From positions 1-60,383 of the forward strand of contig JBCDCH010000021.1 in NCBI GenBank assembly GCA_039182125.1: 60,383 bases of DNA. The letters are read 5' to 3'. The DNA is from Planctomycetota bacterium (lineage in GTDB: Bacteria; Planctomycetota; Phycisphaerae; Tepidisphaerales; Tepidisphaeraceae). A program made the translations under genes and the position numbers. The notes beneath the pieces were generated by a model that was given only the letters and a program-made list of their open reading frames with translations, ran no database searches and was not told the DNA's origin. How positions within the stretch are numbered: the first letter of the stretch is position 1; every line of letters begins with the position of its first letter. Shown one piece after another: positions 27,022 through 35,644 of this stretch.

Positions 27022-27564
27022 GTGTCACGCTACGTTCCGTTGCTTGTTCTCCTGATCGCCATCGGTTGCCAAACCGTCGAGAAGCCGACCGCGTTCGTTC
27101 GCGGGGCTAAGCTCGATTCGGTCGCGGTCGACCGGTTTACGATCGGCGTCGACGTCGCGGTGACCAACCCCAACACGTTCGATCTGCCGCTGCCGATGGT
27201 GGATTACGAAATGAGTATCCGCGAGGTGGAGTTGCTCGAAGGGCAGGCGAACACGGCGAATCTCGTGCTGCCGGCCGGGCAGACACGTTCGGTCACGGTG
27301 CCCATCACCGTCCGATACCAAGCCCTGCTCGAACTTACCGATGCGTTGCTCGCGACCGGCGGCGAGTTCGACTACCGCCTCGAAGGCGAGGCACGGTTCC
27401 GACCACCGGGATTGCCGGGGTTGCTCGGAACGGTGTCGGCACCGTTCGCGTTCGACGGGAAGCTGCCACTGCGCGAGGCACTGCGCGATCCGAAGACGCT
27501 CGCCGACCCGAACGGTCGGCGTCTCGCCGGCGAACTCTTTCGACGGTTTTTCGAGGGACGCTGA
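27022..27564 (+). CDS. LEA14-like (LEA type 2) lipoprotein
   Basis: A 180-aa protein starting at GTG 27022. Lipobox LIAIGC gives lipidated Cys16. The rest matches a LEA type-2/WHy-like immunoglobulin fold: VAVTNPNTFDLPLPMVDYEM, then VLPAGQTRSVTVPITVRY. Such lipoproteins are envelope proteins of poorly known function. Its stop overlaps the next start by one base (TGATG), indicating translational coupling. Confidence 0.8.
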   Translation: MSRYVPLLVLLIAIGCQTVEKPTAFVRGAKLDSVAVDRFTIGVDVAVTNPNTFDLPLPMVDYEMSIREVELLEGQANTANLVLPAGQTRSVTVPITVRYQALLELTDALLATGGEFDYRLEGEARFRPPGLPGLLGTVSAPFAFDGKLPLREALRDPKTLADPNGRRLAGELFRRFFEGR

Positions 27565-27968
27565 TGCGGGTCGATACCTATCGAGATCGCCGCCGAGTGT
27601 GGACGGGCACGCCCTGGGAAGCGGCCAACGGTTACAGCCGGGCGGTCCGCGTGGGTGATCGAATTCTCGTCACCGGTACCGTCGGCGTCGAGCCCGGCGG
27701 CAGCTTCGCACCCGATGTTGCTGGGCAGACCCGCAGGGCCTTGCGGATCATTCTTGATGCCGTTGAGTCGCTCGGTGGCCAGGCCGAGGATGTCGTGCGG
27801 AATCGAATCTACCTCACCGACATCGCCGACCTGGCGGCGGCGGGCGCGGTGCACGGGGAAGTCTTCGGTGACATCCGTCCATGCCTGACCGGCCTCGCCG
27901 TCGCCGCACTGGTTGATCCGGCTTGCAAGGTCGAGATCGAATCCGAAGCCGTCGTCTCACCCGCGTAG
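27564..27968 (+). CDS. Rid-family (YjgF/YER057c/UK114) protein
   Basis: A 134-aa protein with the Rid fold: YSRAVRVGDRILVTGTVG, AGQTRRALRIILDAVESLGG, VVRNRIYLTDIADL and a C-terminal LVDPACKVEIESEAV. RidA proteins hydrolyse reactive enamine/imine intermediates from PLP enzymes. The Arg that binds substrate carboxylate in RidA would fall in VVRNRIYL, and the motif is plausible, but this divergent member may belong to Rid1-7. Coupled to the LEA lipoprotein gene. Confidence 0.83.
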   Translation: MRVDTYRDRRRVWTGTPWEAANGYSRAVRVGDRILVTGTVGVEPGGSFAPDVAGQTRRALRIILDAVESLGGQAEDVVRNRIYLTDIADLAAAGAVHGEVFGDIRPCLTGLAVAALVDPACKVEIESEAVVSPA

Positions 27969-28005
27969 CGCGGTGCAGCAAGAGTTACGGCGGTGTCGGA
28001 CACCT

Positions 28006-28359
28006 TCAGCCTTGCGGCACGTCATGGCCCAGCGCTTCAAGCGCGTCGATGACGGCGGCCACATGCATGAAGCCCGGCCCGCCCTGCATCAGCACGACGA
28101 CCTTCGCGACATCGATCAACTGCTCCGGCGTCGCGCCGGCATCGAGGGATGCCTTCACGTGGGCGAAGATGCACGGCTCGCACCGCACCGCCAGCCCGAC
28201 AGCCAACGCGCAAAGCTCTTTCTCGCGAACGCTGATCGACGCCTCGGCGAGGGTCTCGTGGTGCAGCTTGCCGAACGCGTCAGCCGTCCCGCCCAAGGCG
28301 GCACGAACCTTCTTCATCTGCGTCGGCATGTTTTCGTAGAACGTCTTGGCGTGGGACAT
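28006..28359 (-). CDS. Carboxymuconolactone-decarboxylase/AhpD-family protein
   Basis: A 117-aa all-helical protein with the AhpD-type motif CEPCIFAHVKASLDAGATPE (CxxC plus His). It likely acts as a thiol peroxidase or disulfide reductase. The GGPGFMHVAAVIDALE helix completes the fold. ATG 28359 has AGGAG 8-9 nt upstream. The ArsR-type regulator gene is 73 nt upstream on the same strand and probably controls it. Confidence 0.85.
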   Translation of the reverse strand: MSHAKTFYENMPTQMKKVRAALGGTADAFGKLHHETLAEASISVREKELCALAVGLAVRCEPCIFAHVKASLDAGATPEQLIDVAKVVVLMQGGPGFMHVAAVIDALEALGHDVPQG

Positions 28360-28432
28360 GTTGAAGCTCCTTTTGTCACTGTGGAAAATCAATCGAAACA
28401 TCGTCAGCCAACGACGCGTTGGCCGAAAAAAA

Positions 28433-28759
28433 TCATCCGCTACCGAACCGTTTCTCGACGCACTTCATGATCGACGCGAGTCCTTCCTCGGCGATGCGGT
28501 AGTAGACGGTTCGGCTCTCCTTCTCGCTGGCAAGCAGGCCACGATCACGCATGAGGCCGAGGTGTTCGCTGGCCATATGCGGCGGAATATCGCACGCTTC
28601 CGCCAGTTCGCCGACACTCCAGCGTCCCCGCAGCATGAGCTGGACCATGCGCAACCGGTGGGGATGGGCAAGGGTTCGCAGGCACTCGGCCGCCTGTTCG
28701 AGATTTTCCAACGGCGTGAGCGCCTCGTCGAGGATGGTGCCGGCCGACCGCGTTGCCAT
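28433..28759 (-). CDS. ArsR-family winged-helix transcriptional regulator
   Basis: A 108-aa regulator. The winged helix is clear: CLRTLAHPHRLRMVQLMLRG, WSVGELAEACDIPPHMASEH (recognition helix), and KESRTVYYRIAEEGL (wing). No cysteine metal site such as ELCVCDL is present; Cys27, Cys56 and Cys100 are isolated, so the signal may be redox or a non-metal ligand. TATCGT lies 6 nt before the ATG (complement of 28766-28771). It sits immediately upstream of the AhpD-like gene. Confidence 0.87.
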   Translation of the reverse strand: MATRSAGTILDEALTPLENLEQAAECLRTLAHPHRLRMVQLMLRGRWSVGELAEACDIPPHMASEHLGLMRDRGLLASEKESRTVYYRIAEEGLASIMKCVEKRFGSG

Positions 28760-28806
28760 GTCGCCACGATATCTGGCACTAATCCGATGTGTCAAGCGGT
28801 GCGGCG

Positions 28807-29703
28807 TTACGCCTCCATCGCGTTGCGAAGGCGACCGTCGGCCGCGTCGAGCCTGGCAAGCGCTTCGTCCGGATCGACGTCGAGCTTGTGCATCACGATC
28901 GCTTTCTTGACGTGGCCGTCGGCGCGATCGAGCAGGGCGAGGGATGCCTCGCGGTCCAAGCCGGTGATCTCGGCGATGATGCGGGCACCGCGGTCGACGA
29001 GCTTCACGTTGCTGGCTTTGAGGTCGACCATGAGATTGCCGTAGCACTTGCCAAGAAGGACCATGGCTGTGGTGGTCAGTTGGTTGAGCACGAGCTTGGT
29101 CGCGGTGCCGGCCTTGAGGCGGGTGGAGCCGGTGAGAACCTCGGGACCGGTGAGCGGGCGGATCTCGACGTCGACGTCGGGTTCGTTTCCGGTGTGGGGA
29201 ACGCAGGCGACGAAGATGGTGAACGCACCGCGTTCGTTGCCGCGTCGGAGGGCGCCGTGAACGAAGGGCGTGGTCCCGCCGGCGGCGATGCCACAAACGA
29301 CGTCGTCGGGGCCGACGCTTTTTTCATCGACCGCGACCGCACCGTGTTCGGGCGAGTCTTCCGCACCTTCCTGCGCGACGAACATGGCCGCCTCGCCGCC
29401 CGCGATGACGCCCTGAACCTGCCGCGGATCGGCGCGAAAGGTTGGCGGGCATTCGGAGGCGTCGAGCACGCCGAGCCGACCGGACGTGCCCGCTCCGAGG
29501 TAGATCAGTCGCCCGCCACGGCGCAGACGTTCCGCGATCGCGTCGGCAGCCTTGGCTACTTCGGCCCTCACCGCCGCGACGGCCTCGACGGCGACGCGGT
29601 CCTGCTCGTTCATCACATACACGATGTCGACCGCCGACATCGCGTCGAGGTTTGCGGAGTCGGGCAGGCGTTGTTCGGTGAGGATGTGGGAGCGGTCTTG
29701 CAC
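28807..29703 (-). CDS. murQ: N-acetylmuramic acid 6-phosphate etherase
   Basis: A 298-aa SIS-domain enzyme that cleaves the D-lactyl ether of MurNAc-6-P, giving GlcNAc-6-P. Signatures are GRLIYLGAGTSGRLGVLDAS, ECPPTF, the catalytic region VIAGGEAAM, and GSTRLKAGTATKLVLN. It starts at GTG 29703, with TACACT 10 nt upstream. It follows anmK in a two-gene cell-wall recycling unit with a 39-nt gap. Confidence 0.95.
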   Translation of the reverse strand: MQDRSHILTEQRLPDSANLDAMSAVDIVYVMNEQDRVAVEAVAAVRAEVAKAADAIAERLRRGGRLIYLGAGTSGRLGVLDASECPPTFRADPRQVQGVIAGGEAAMFVAQEGAEDSPEHGAVAVDEKSVGPDDVVCGIAAGGTTPFVHGALRRGNERGAFTIFVACVPHTGNEPDVDVEIRPLTGPEVLTGSTRLKAGTATKLVLNQLTTTAMVLLGKCYGNLMVDLKASNVKLVDRGARIIAEITGLDREASLALLDRADGHVKKAIVMHKLDVDPDEALARLDAADGRLRNAMEA

Positions 29704-29742
29704 GGGAGGCGGAAGTGTAACTCGCGGCGACCGAGGGTCACG

Positions 29743-30915
29743 TTACGGCCGTGGCGTGATCGCCCCGAGCACGACAGACCGCGACGCCCCGGTTGCGCTG
29801 GGCACGTTCGATGGCTCCCCGTCCAACGTCGCCGCACCGAGCAGGGCAAACGCGACGGCTTCCTTGGCGTCAGTCGGAACGCCGTGGTCGGCGGTCGTGG
29901 CAAAGCGAATCCGATCAAGCCGGTAGGTTTGGGAGTCCTCGATAACCTGCCGACGCAGGTCGAGATTTGACCAGCCGCCGCCGCTGACGATGACATCCGT
30001 CGGCTCGTCGGCGGCTATGTCAACGAGTGCCTCGGCGATGGCTTGGGACGCGATGCCATTGGCCGTACGAAGAGCGAAACCCAGCTGGTGTTCTGTGATC
30101 GTCAGGTATGGATCGAACAAGTTGTGCGCGGAGGCCTTCTGCTCGAACTTGTCAATCAGCTCCGGGACATCCAACGACTTCGGCGGGCGGCGGGAGAAGA
30201 AATCGAACTCCTCGAGCATCTCGAGACAAGCCACCCCACTCTTGCACTCGCCTCCCATTGCCCTCCAGCCACCTTCATCGAAAGCCGCATCCCCCCGTGT
30301 TCGCATGATGTGATCGCTCAAGCAGTTTGCCGGACCGCAGTCGAAGGCGATGACGTCTTCGAGTTCGCAACCCGCTGGCAGATACGTCAGGTTCGCGATG
30401 CCACCGAGGTTGAGGAGGACGCGGTGCTTGGTCGGATGGCGGAAGAGCAGCCAGTCGGCGAACGGGACCAGCGGGGCGCCTTGCCCGCCCGCGGCGAGGT
30501 CGGCCCGGCGGAAGTCGCTGATCACCTGACAGCCCGTGTGCCACGCGAGCAGGGCAGGGTCGAACAGCTGAATCGTGTCGGGCGGCTCGTGGAAGAACGT
30601 CTGCCCATGCACCGCGATCGCGGCGATGTCGTCTGATGTCAGGCCGGCGGAGTCCATGCACGCTTTCGCCGCGTCGGCGTGGACGAGGGTCAGGGCGCGA
30701 CAGATCGCCGCATACTCGGCGAAGCTGCCATGACCGTCGCCGCGAAGTTTAAAGATGCGTGCCCGAAGGTTCGGCTCGTAGGGAGCGTGCGTGTGACGCA
30801 GCAGCTCGGCGGACATCCCGCGTCCCCGGCCGGTGATGCGAACAGCCGCGGCATCGACGCCGTCGGCGCTGGTGCCGCTCATCATGCCCAACAAAATGCG
30901 TGCGTCGGTGTCCAT
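29743..30915 (-). CDS. anmK: Anhydro-N-acetylmuramic acid kinase
   Basis: A 390-aa ASKHA-fold kinase that opens and phosphorylates 1,6-anhydroMurNAc to MurNAc-6-P, the MurQ substrate. Diagnostic motifs are LLGMMSGTSADGVDAAAVRI, IAVHGQTFFHEP, LLNLGGIANLTYLP and DVIVSGGGWSN. Its pairing with murQ supports peptidoglycan turnover in this organism. TACCCT lies 9 nt upstream of the ATG (complement of 30925-30930). Confidence 0.95.
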   Translation of the reverse strand: MDTDARILLGMMSGTSADGVDAAAVRITGRGRGMSAELLRHTHAPYEPNLRARIFKLRGDGHGSFAEYAAICRALTLVHADAAKACMDSAGLTSDDIAAIAVHGQTFFHEPPDTIQLFDPALLAWHTGCQVISDFRRADLAAGGQGAPLVPFADWLLFRHPTKHRVLLNLGGIANLTYLPAGCELEDVIAFDCGPANCLSDHIMRTRGDAAFDEGGWRAMGGECKSGVACLEMLEEFDFFSRRPPKSLDVPELIDKFEQKASAHNLFDPYLTITEHQLGFALRTANGIASQAIAEALVDIAADEPTDVIVSGGGWSNLDLRRQVIEDSQTYRLDRIRFATTADHGVPTDAKEAVAFALLGAATLDGEPSNVPSATGASRSVVLGAITPRP

Positions 30916-30951
30916 CCGACGATTAGGGTATCGTCGGGGCGGTGGGTGCCG

Positions 30952-30983
30952 TATACTTTAAAACGACGACCCAGTCAGGAGGT
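30952..30983 (+). promoter_or_regulatory. clpS promoter -10 and Shine-Dalgarno
   Basis: TATACT (30952-30957) is a good -10 hexamer. AGGAGG lies at about 30977-30982, 9 nt before ATG 30992. clpS thus has a conventional leader, unlike many neighbours. Confidence 0.5.
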
Positions 30984-30991
30984 CCGCAGCC

Positions 30992-31354
30992 ATGGCCGAT
31001 CAGGAACAGGACATCCCGAAGTACGACCCGGACGATGATAACAAGTCGGGCGGCACCGCGACCAAGTCACCGCCGAAGTCGGACAAGAAGTCGTCACCCA
31101 AGAAGCGTCCGCCGGGCATGCTCCCGCCGTGGAAAGTGCTGCTGCACAATGACGATTCGAACGACATCGAGTACGTCATCGACACGGTGCTCGGCCTGAC
31201 GCCGCTCAAGGAGCAGGAAGCCACCCTCCGCACGATCGAGGCCCACAAGCAGGGCGTCGCGTTGCTTTTGGTGACACACAAGGAGCGGGCGGAGCTTTAC
31301 GAGGATCAGTTCAAGAGCAAGGGCTTGACCGTCTCGATCGAACCCGCCGAGTGA
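30992..31354 (+). CDS. clpS: ATP-dependent Clp protease adaptor ClpS
   Basis: A 120-aa adaptor that delivers N-degron substrates to ClpAP/ClpCP. The core PPWKVLLHNDDSNDIEYVID contains the conserved N-end-recognition Asn/Asp pair, and VTHKERAELYEDQ is the C-terminal helix. The N-terminal ~40 residues are a Lys/Ser/Pro-rich flexible extension. No clpA/clpC is adjacent. Confidence 0.93.
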   Translation: MADQEQDIPKYDPDDDNKSGGTATKSPPKSDKKSSPKKRPPGMLPPWKVLLHNDDSNDIEYVIDTVLGLTPLKEQEATLRTIEAHKQGVALLLVTHKERAELYEDQFKSKGLTVSIEPAE

Positions 31355-31416
31355 GCGGTTGCGGCGGCCGTCCGTGCGGTTGCTGAGAATGGCCGACTTC
31401 GTCCGATAATCATCCC

Positions 31417-31857
31417 ATGCGCGTCGCGATACTTCTTGCTGCACTTTTGGTGTTTGGCTGCAATCCGTCCTCCGCGCCGGGCCTCGCCGGCGAGTGGTCA
31501 GCGTTGCCTCGGGCGACCGTGGTTTACGACGGCTTTGGCAATCGCTTCGACGCGGTGACGGTCGACCTGACCGAAGGGCCGACATTGACGGACACGCGGT
31601 TCGAGCGGATGACGCCGCTGCTTGTACGGGCCGAGTCGTCGTCCCAGTTCGTGATGCTCAGGCCGGACGAAGTGCCGACCGGGCCGGTCCAAATCAACGG
31701 CAAGCTCGTGCCCAAGCACTTGGTATTCGGTCGGCCGACCGCCGACAGCCCTAGCCGCACCATCGCCCGGCGGGAAATGCTCCGTAACGGTCAACCCGTT
31801 TACGAGTACGTCCTGGTCGTTGGCAAACTCGAGCCGTCCGAAGTGACTACTCAATGA
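31417..31857 (+). CDS. Lipoprotein of unknown function
   Basis: A 146-aa protein with a short signal peptide and lipobox LLVFGC (Cys15). The remainder is a predicted beta-rich domain; no family is recognised. A -10-like GATAAT (31405-31410) lies 6 nt before the ATG, compatible with leaderless transcription. It ends 11 bp inside the convergent kinase gene end. Confidence 0.6.
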   Translation: MRVAILLAALLVFGCNPSSAPGLAGEWSALPRATVVYDGFGNRFDAVTVDLTEGPTLTDTRFERMTPLLVRAESSSQFVMLRPDEVPTGPVQINGKLVPKHLVFGRPTADSPSRTIARREMLRNGQPVYEYVLVVGKLEPSEVTTQ

Positions 31858-33535
31858 CTTCGATTTGGTCGGGGCTGTTCACGACCATCTGCGGCTTGTC
31901 GCGGTAGATGCTGACGGTGCCGGTGACGCGGATGGTGTTGCCGTGGATACCTTCGCCGTGTTCGCCGCCGAACGCTTGGGCCATGGCTTCAAAGTCGCGC
32001 GGGAACCAGGCGAGCGTGAAGCCGTCACGGATGTTGACGCCTTCGAAGCCGACGGTGAAGACTTTGCCCGTGCCGCTGAGGCGTGCGAACGACACGTTAC
32101 CCTCGACGGTGACGCGACTGCCGTCGGCGGCCATCAGGGCATCACGGTCGGACACGGAGATCGCATCGGACGCGACGGGCTTTTGTTCCGCGGGCGGTTC
32201 GACCGGTTCCGGCGTTGGTTCCGCCTCGGGTTCTGGTACGACGATGGGTGCGAGGCGTTCGACCGGCGGAGTCATGATCGGCGGTCGCGTCTCTACCGGT
32301 TCCTCGGCAGGAAGCTCTACGGCGGGGCGTTCGACGGCAGGTTCTTCAGCGGGCGGCTGCACGGCGGCGATATCTTCTCTGTCGTCTCCGGTGAGCATGC
32401 CCGCCGTGACGAGAACACCGACCACGACCACGGCCGCAACGCCACCGAGGATCAGCGGCGTCGACGACGTCTTGCGTTTGGCCGGACGCCGAGCCGTCAT
32501 CGGTGTCGGCGTGGTCGCGGCCGGGGGCAACGGCGCGACCGATCCGCTCGCGTTGGCCGGCAGGGCGGCGAACGTGCGAAGCGCCTTTGCGAAAGTGCCG
32601 AGATCCTTGGGTCGCTGCGACGGGTCCTTGGACAAGGCCTGCTCCATCAGCGCGGTCAGCCCATCGGGGACGTCGGACCGAAAGTCGGTTACGGGCGCGA
32701 TCGGTTCGTCCATCTGGGCACGCAGCACCGCTTCTCGCTCGTTGGTGTTGCCGCGGTTGGCCGGATCGGTCAGATGCTCGAACGGTTTGCGGCCGGTCAG
32801 CAGGAAGAACAACGTGCATGCCAGTGAGTACAGGTCAGCCCGGGGAGAGGCCGGGTTGTTGCACACGACTTCCGGGGCGACGTAATGCGGTGTACCGGCC
32901 GTGCGGTTGGAGATGCCCGGGTCGGACGGATCGTCGATCTGCGCCAAGCCGAAGTCGACGACCTTGCAGGTCCCGGTGCGGCTGAGCATGAGGTTGCCCG
33001 GCTTGATGTCGCGGTGGAGCACGCCGTTCTGGTGGGCGAAATGCAACGCATCGGCGGCATCCGCGCAGAGCCGACAGGCTCGGTCGACCGCAAGGGGGCC
33101 GTGGGCGTGGACTGCCTCCTTGAGCGTGCCGCCGGGTTGCAGTTCCATCGCGATGAACAGCAGGTTATGGGCCTCGCCGATCTCGTAGACCTGAGCGATA
33201 TTGGGGTGCTCGAGTCCGGCGACGGCGCGGGCTTCGTGGAGGACTTTGGCGGTGGTCTCCTTGGTCGATCCGCGACCCCGGGACCGCAACACCTTGAGCG
33301 CGACACGCCGCTTGAGCGAACGATCCTCGGCCTCGAACACGCGACCCCAACTGCCTTGACCCAGCAACGACAGCAGTCGGAATCGGCCGATCCGTTTTCC
33401 GAGCCACTTGGGTGTGACGTGGGTGCCGGACTTGTCCTCGAACGCGGCGGCGAACTCGCTGAGCGAACCGGCCGTCACGCTCCCCGGCGTGTTGTCGCTG
33501 CTCCCACCGTCATTACTTGTCGGCTTCTCGGCCAT
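31847..33535 (-). CDS. Membrane-anchored Ser/Thr protein kinase with C-terminal OB-fold-like domain
   Basis: A 562-aa protein. The Hanks-type kinase occupies ~50-320: Gly-loop GQGSWGRV 59-66, Lys81, HRD 174-176 in VLHRDIKPGNLML, DFG 194-196, and APE 220-222. A Pro/Thr-rich linker leads to a TM (LGGVAAVVVVGVLVTAGML, ~360-380), then a Glu/Pro-rich stalk. The last ~110 residues (DAISVSDRDALMAADG, VTVEGNVSFARL, IRVTGTVSIYRDKPQM) look like an OB-fold stress-sensor or ligand-binding module outside the membrane. TAAACT lies 9 nt upstream. It follows gltA by 12 nt. Confidence 0.9.
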   Translation of the reverse strand: MAEKPTSNDGGSSDNTPGSVTAGSLSEFAAAFEDKSGTHVTPKWLGKRIGRFRLLSLLGQGSWGRVFEAEDRSLKRRVALKVLRSRGRGSTKETTAKVLHEARAVAGLEHPNIAQVYEIGEAHNLLFIAMELQPGGTLKEAVHAHGPLAVDRACRLCADAADALHFAHQNGVLHRDIKPGNLMLSRTGTCKVVDFGLAQIDDPSDPGISNRTAGTPHYVAPEVVCNNPASPRADLYSLACTLFFLLTGRKPFEHLTDPANRGNTNEREAVLRAQMDEPIAPVTDFRSDVPDGLTALMEQALSKDPSQRPKDLGTFAKALRTFAALPANASGSVAPLPPAATTPTPMTARRPAKRKTSSTPLILGGVAAVVVVGVLVTAGMLTGDDREDIAAVQPPAEEPAVERPAVELPAEEPVETRPPIMTPPVERLAPIVVPEPEAEPTPEPVEPPAEQKPVASDAISVSDRDALMAADGSRVTVEGNVSFARLSGTGKVFTVGFEGVNIRDGFTLAWFPRDFEAMAQAFGGEHGEGIHGNTIRVTGTVSIYRDKPQMVVNSPDQIEVIE

Positions 33536-33547
33536 GGTGCAAGAAGT

Positions 33548-34825
33548 TTACCGTTCGGCGATTGGCGTTACGTGTTGATCGGTCTTGCCCGTGTAAAGCT
33601 GACGGGGGCGATAGATCTTGCCCTTCTGGTCGCGAACTTCCTTGTACTGGGCAATCCAGCCCGGCATGCGGCCGATGGCGAAGAGCACCGTGAACATGTC
33701 CGTCGGAATGCCCATCGCGCGCATGATGATGCCGCTGTAGAAGTCGACGTTCGGGTAGAGGTTGCGGCTTACGAAGTAGTCGTCGGCCAGTGCCGCCGCC
33801 TCGAGTTTCTTGGCGATCTCCAGCAGCGGGTCATCGGCACGGTCCAGGCTCGCGAGCACCGCCTCGGCCTGACCCTTGAGGATTTTCGCGCGCGGGTCGT
33901 AATTCTTGTAGACCGGATGGCCAAAGCCGAACAGGCGGTACTTCTTGTCCTTCACACCGGCGATGAACTTGTCGGCGTCGAGGTCAGGATCGTTGTGGAT
34001 CGACTCGAGCTGATTCATGATCTCGACGTTGGCCCCGCCGTGGAGCGGTCCCCAGAGGGCACAGATGGCTGCGGCACAGGACGCGAACAGATTGGCGTGG
34101 GAACTGCCGACCATCCGGCAGGTCGACGCCGAGCAGTTTTGCTCATGGTCGGCATGGAGCAGGAAAATCAGGTCCAACGCCTTGGCCATCGCGGGGTTGA
34201 AATCCTCCTTGCCGAACTTCATTTTCAGGAAGTTCAGCGTGTAGTCGCACTCGTCGCGGTTGCGCACATCGGCAAGCTTGCCTTCACGGTGGCGGTAGAT
34301 GGCGGCGGCGAGCGTCGCGACCTTGGCGATGAGTTTGGTGGCGGTCAGGTCGAAGTGTTCCTCGTAGTCGACGTCGAGGACTTCGGGGTGGTAGCCGCAA
34401 AGGCCGTTGAGACTGGCCGAAAGCATGGCCATCGGCGATGCGTCAGGCGGGAAGCCGTTCAGGATGGAGAGCAGCCGGTCGTGGACCGGGGTGTGTTCGC
34501 AGACGGTGCTGATGAAGTGTTCCAGGGCGTCCTGAGTGGGCAGTTCGCCCCAGATGAGCAGGTAGGCGACTTCGAGAAAGCTGCAATGCTCGGCCAGTTC
34601 GTCGATATGGATGCCGCGATAGCGGAGAACGCCTTCCTCGGGGTTGATGAACGTGATCGCCGATTCGCATGAGCCGGTGTTGCGATAGCCGGGGTCGAAG
34701 GTGATGAGCCCGGAAGACCCACGCAGCTTGGTCACATCGACGGCACGTTCGCCTTCGGAGCCGGTGTGGGTGGGTAGAGAGAGTTCATTTCCGTCGCAAT
34801 GGAGGGTGGCGTTATCGGCAGACAT
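33548..34825 (-). CDS. gltA: Citrate synthase
   Basis: A 425-aa TCA-cycle enzyme condensing oxaloacetate and acetyl-CoA. Catalytic-region motifs are LLHADHEQNCSASTCRMVGS, LWGPLHGGANVEIM (catalytic His) and FGFGHPVYKNYDPRAKILK (His and CoA-binding). Length and N-terminal beta-domain (LRGSSGLITFDPGYRNTGSC) match the hexameric type II group. TATGAT lies 8 nt before the ATG. The kinase gene follows after 12 nt. Confidence 0.96.
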   Translation of the reverse strand: MSADNATLHCDGNELSLPTHTGSEGERAVDVTKLRGSSGLITFDPGYRNTGSCESAITFINPEEGVLRYRGIHIDELAEHCSFLEVAYLLIWGELPTQDALEHFISTVCEHTPVHDRLLSILNGFPPDASPMAMLSASLNGLCGYHPEVLDVDYEEHFDLTATKLIAKVATLAAAIYRHREGKLADVRNRDECDYTLNFLKMKFGKEDFNPAMAKALDLIFLLHADHEQNCSASTCRMVGSSHANLFASCAAAICALWGPLHGGANVEIMNQLESIHNDPDLDADKFIAGVKDKKYRLFGFGHPVYKNYDPRAKILKGQAEAVLASLDRADDPLLEIAKKLEAAALADDYFVSRNLYPNVDFYSGIIMRAMGIPTDMFTVLFAIGRMPGWIAQYKEVRDQKGKIYRPRQLYTGKTDQHVTPIAER

Positions 34826-34833
34826 CAGACTTG

Positions 34834-34863
34834 ATCATATCCGGTCGGTGGGACGGACGTCAG
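34834..34863 (-). promoter_or_regulatory. Candidate gltA promoter
   Basis: On the minus strand, CTGACG (complement of 34858-34863), an 18-nt spacer, and TATGAT (complement of 34834-34839) ending 8 nt before the ATG. The start site would fall at or near the ATG, predicting a leaderless or very short leader mRNA. Confidence 0.45.
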
Positions 34864-34924
34864 GTTTCGGAATACTTGCGCGGCCTTGCCCATCGTCACG
34901 TTGGACTTGGGTGCGGCAGCGGTT

Positions 34925-35644
34925 TCAGCTAACGACCGCTACCCGGCGCTCGGCATGTGAGGCGACTAGTCGTTCAAAGTTGTCGAACTCCTCGTCAGAA
35001 ACGCGATACAGGTCGGATGTACTCCCTTGCATCAACGACGAAAGGCCAAGTTCCAGCTGAGACCGGCTCGGCGTAGGTGGAGCCTGATCGGGCTGAAGAA
35101 AAGTACGTCGCTTGATTTCGAGCCGTTGATGGACGGCGTCTTGTGACACGGGCATGCCACGATTGAGCTTGCACAGATCCAGAATGTCGATGCCATGTAA
35201 AACACCGGAACCCAGAACGGCCTTCTCGATCGCGACGACCTTGTCAGCGACCCAGTCAGCTGAGGACTGGAACCACAACTCGACGCCCCCGTGGCTCGAA
35301 AGAAAAGGAAGCCTCACCAGTTCGATACTCTTACTCCTGAGGTCAGTAAGGTGAACTGATGTCGGAAGTGTTCCGGTCAAACGTCGACCGGGAATGGCGT
35401 GTATCGCTTCATCTCTTGTGGCGTTCAGTATTCGGCGTACCACCGACCACCTGCTTGAGTCCACATCAAGTGAGCCCCTGAAAACCACGTCGATGTCATT
35501 CGGGCAACGGTCGATAATGCGGTGGCACCAGGCTGAAAAGCTCCCAAACAGGCCCAAATTCGACCGTAACCACTCACGGCTACTGAACGCAGTGAGAAAT
35601 TGGTCCAGGAAAGTACGTTGTGGTTCATTCATCTTCGGGGTCAT
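34925..35644 (-). CDS. Nucleotidyltransferase-like protein (MNT/AbiEii-like)
   Basis: A 239-aa protein. GLFGSFSAWCHRI followed by NDIDVVFRG fits the nucleotidyltransferase pattern GS...DxD. Later motifs (ADWVADKVVAIEKA, GIDILDLCKLNRGM) resemble AbiEii/DUF1814-type toxins. Lower GC and different codon use than neighbours. Start 35644 overlaps the end of the upstream secreted-protein gene; ATG 35632 is the alternative, using the overlapping ATGAATGA. No antitoxin-like partner with HTH is present, so toxin function is not assumed. Confidence 0.5.
   Translation of the reverse strand: MTPKMNEPQRTFLDQFLTAFSSREWLRSNLGLFGSFSAWCHRIIDRCPNDIDVVFRGSLDVDSSRWSVVRRILNATRDEAIHAIPGRRLTGTLPTSVHLTDLRSKSIELVRLPFLSSHGGVELWFQSSADWVADKVVAIEKAVLGSGVLHGIDILDLCKLNRGMPVSQDAVHQRLEIKRRTFLQPDQAPPTPSRSQLELGLSSLMQGSTSDLYRVSDEEFDNFERLVASHAERRVAVVS

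Noticed and set aside
28789-29970. 393-aa plus-strand frame over murQ/anmK
   Set aside because: Antisense to two clearly assigned enzymes; no family features.
32885-34672. 595-aa plus-strand frame across the kinase and gltA genes
   Set aside because: Spans two well-supported minus-strand genes and shows only antisense composition.
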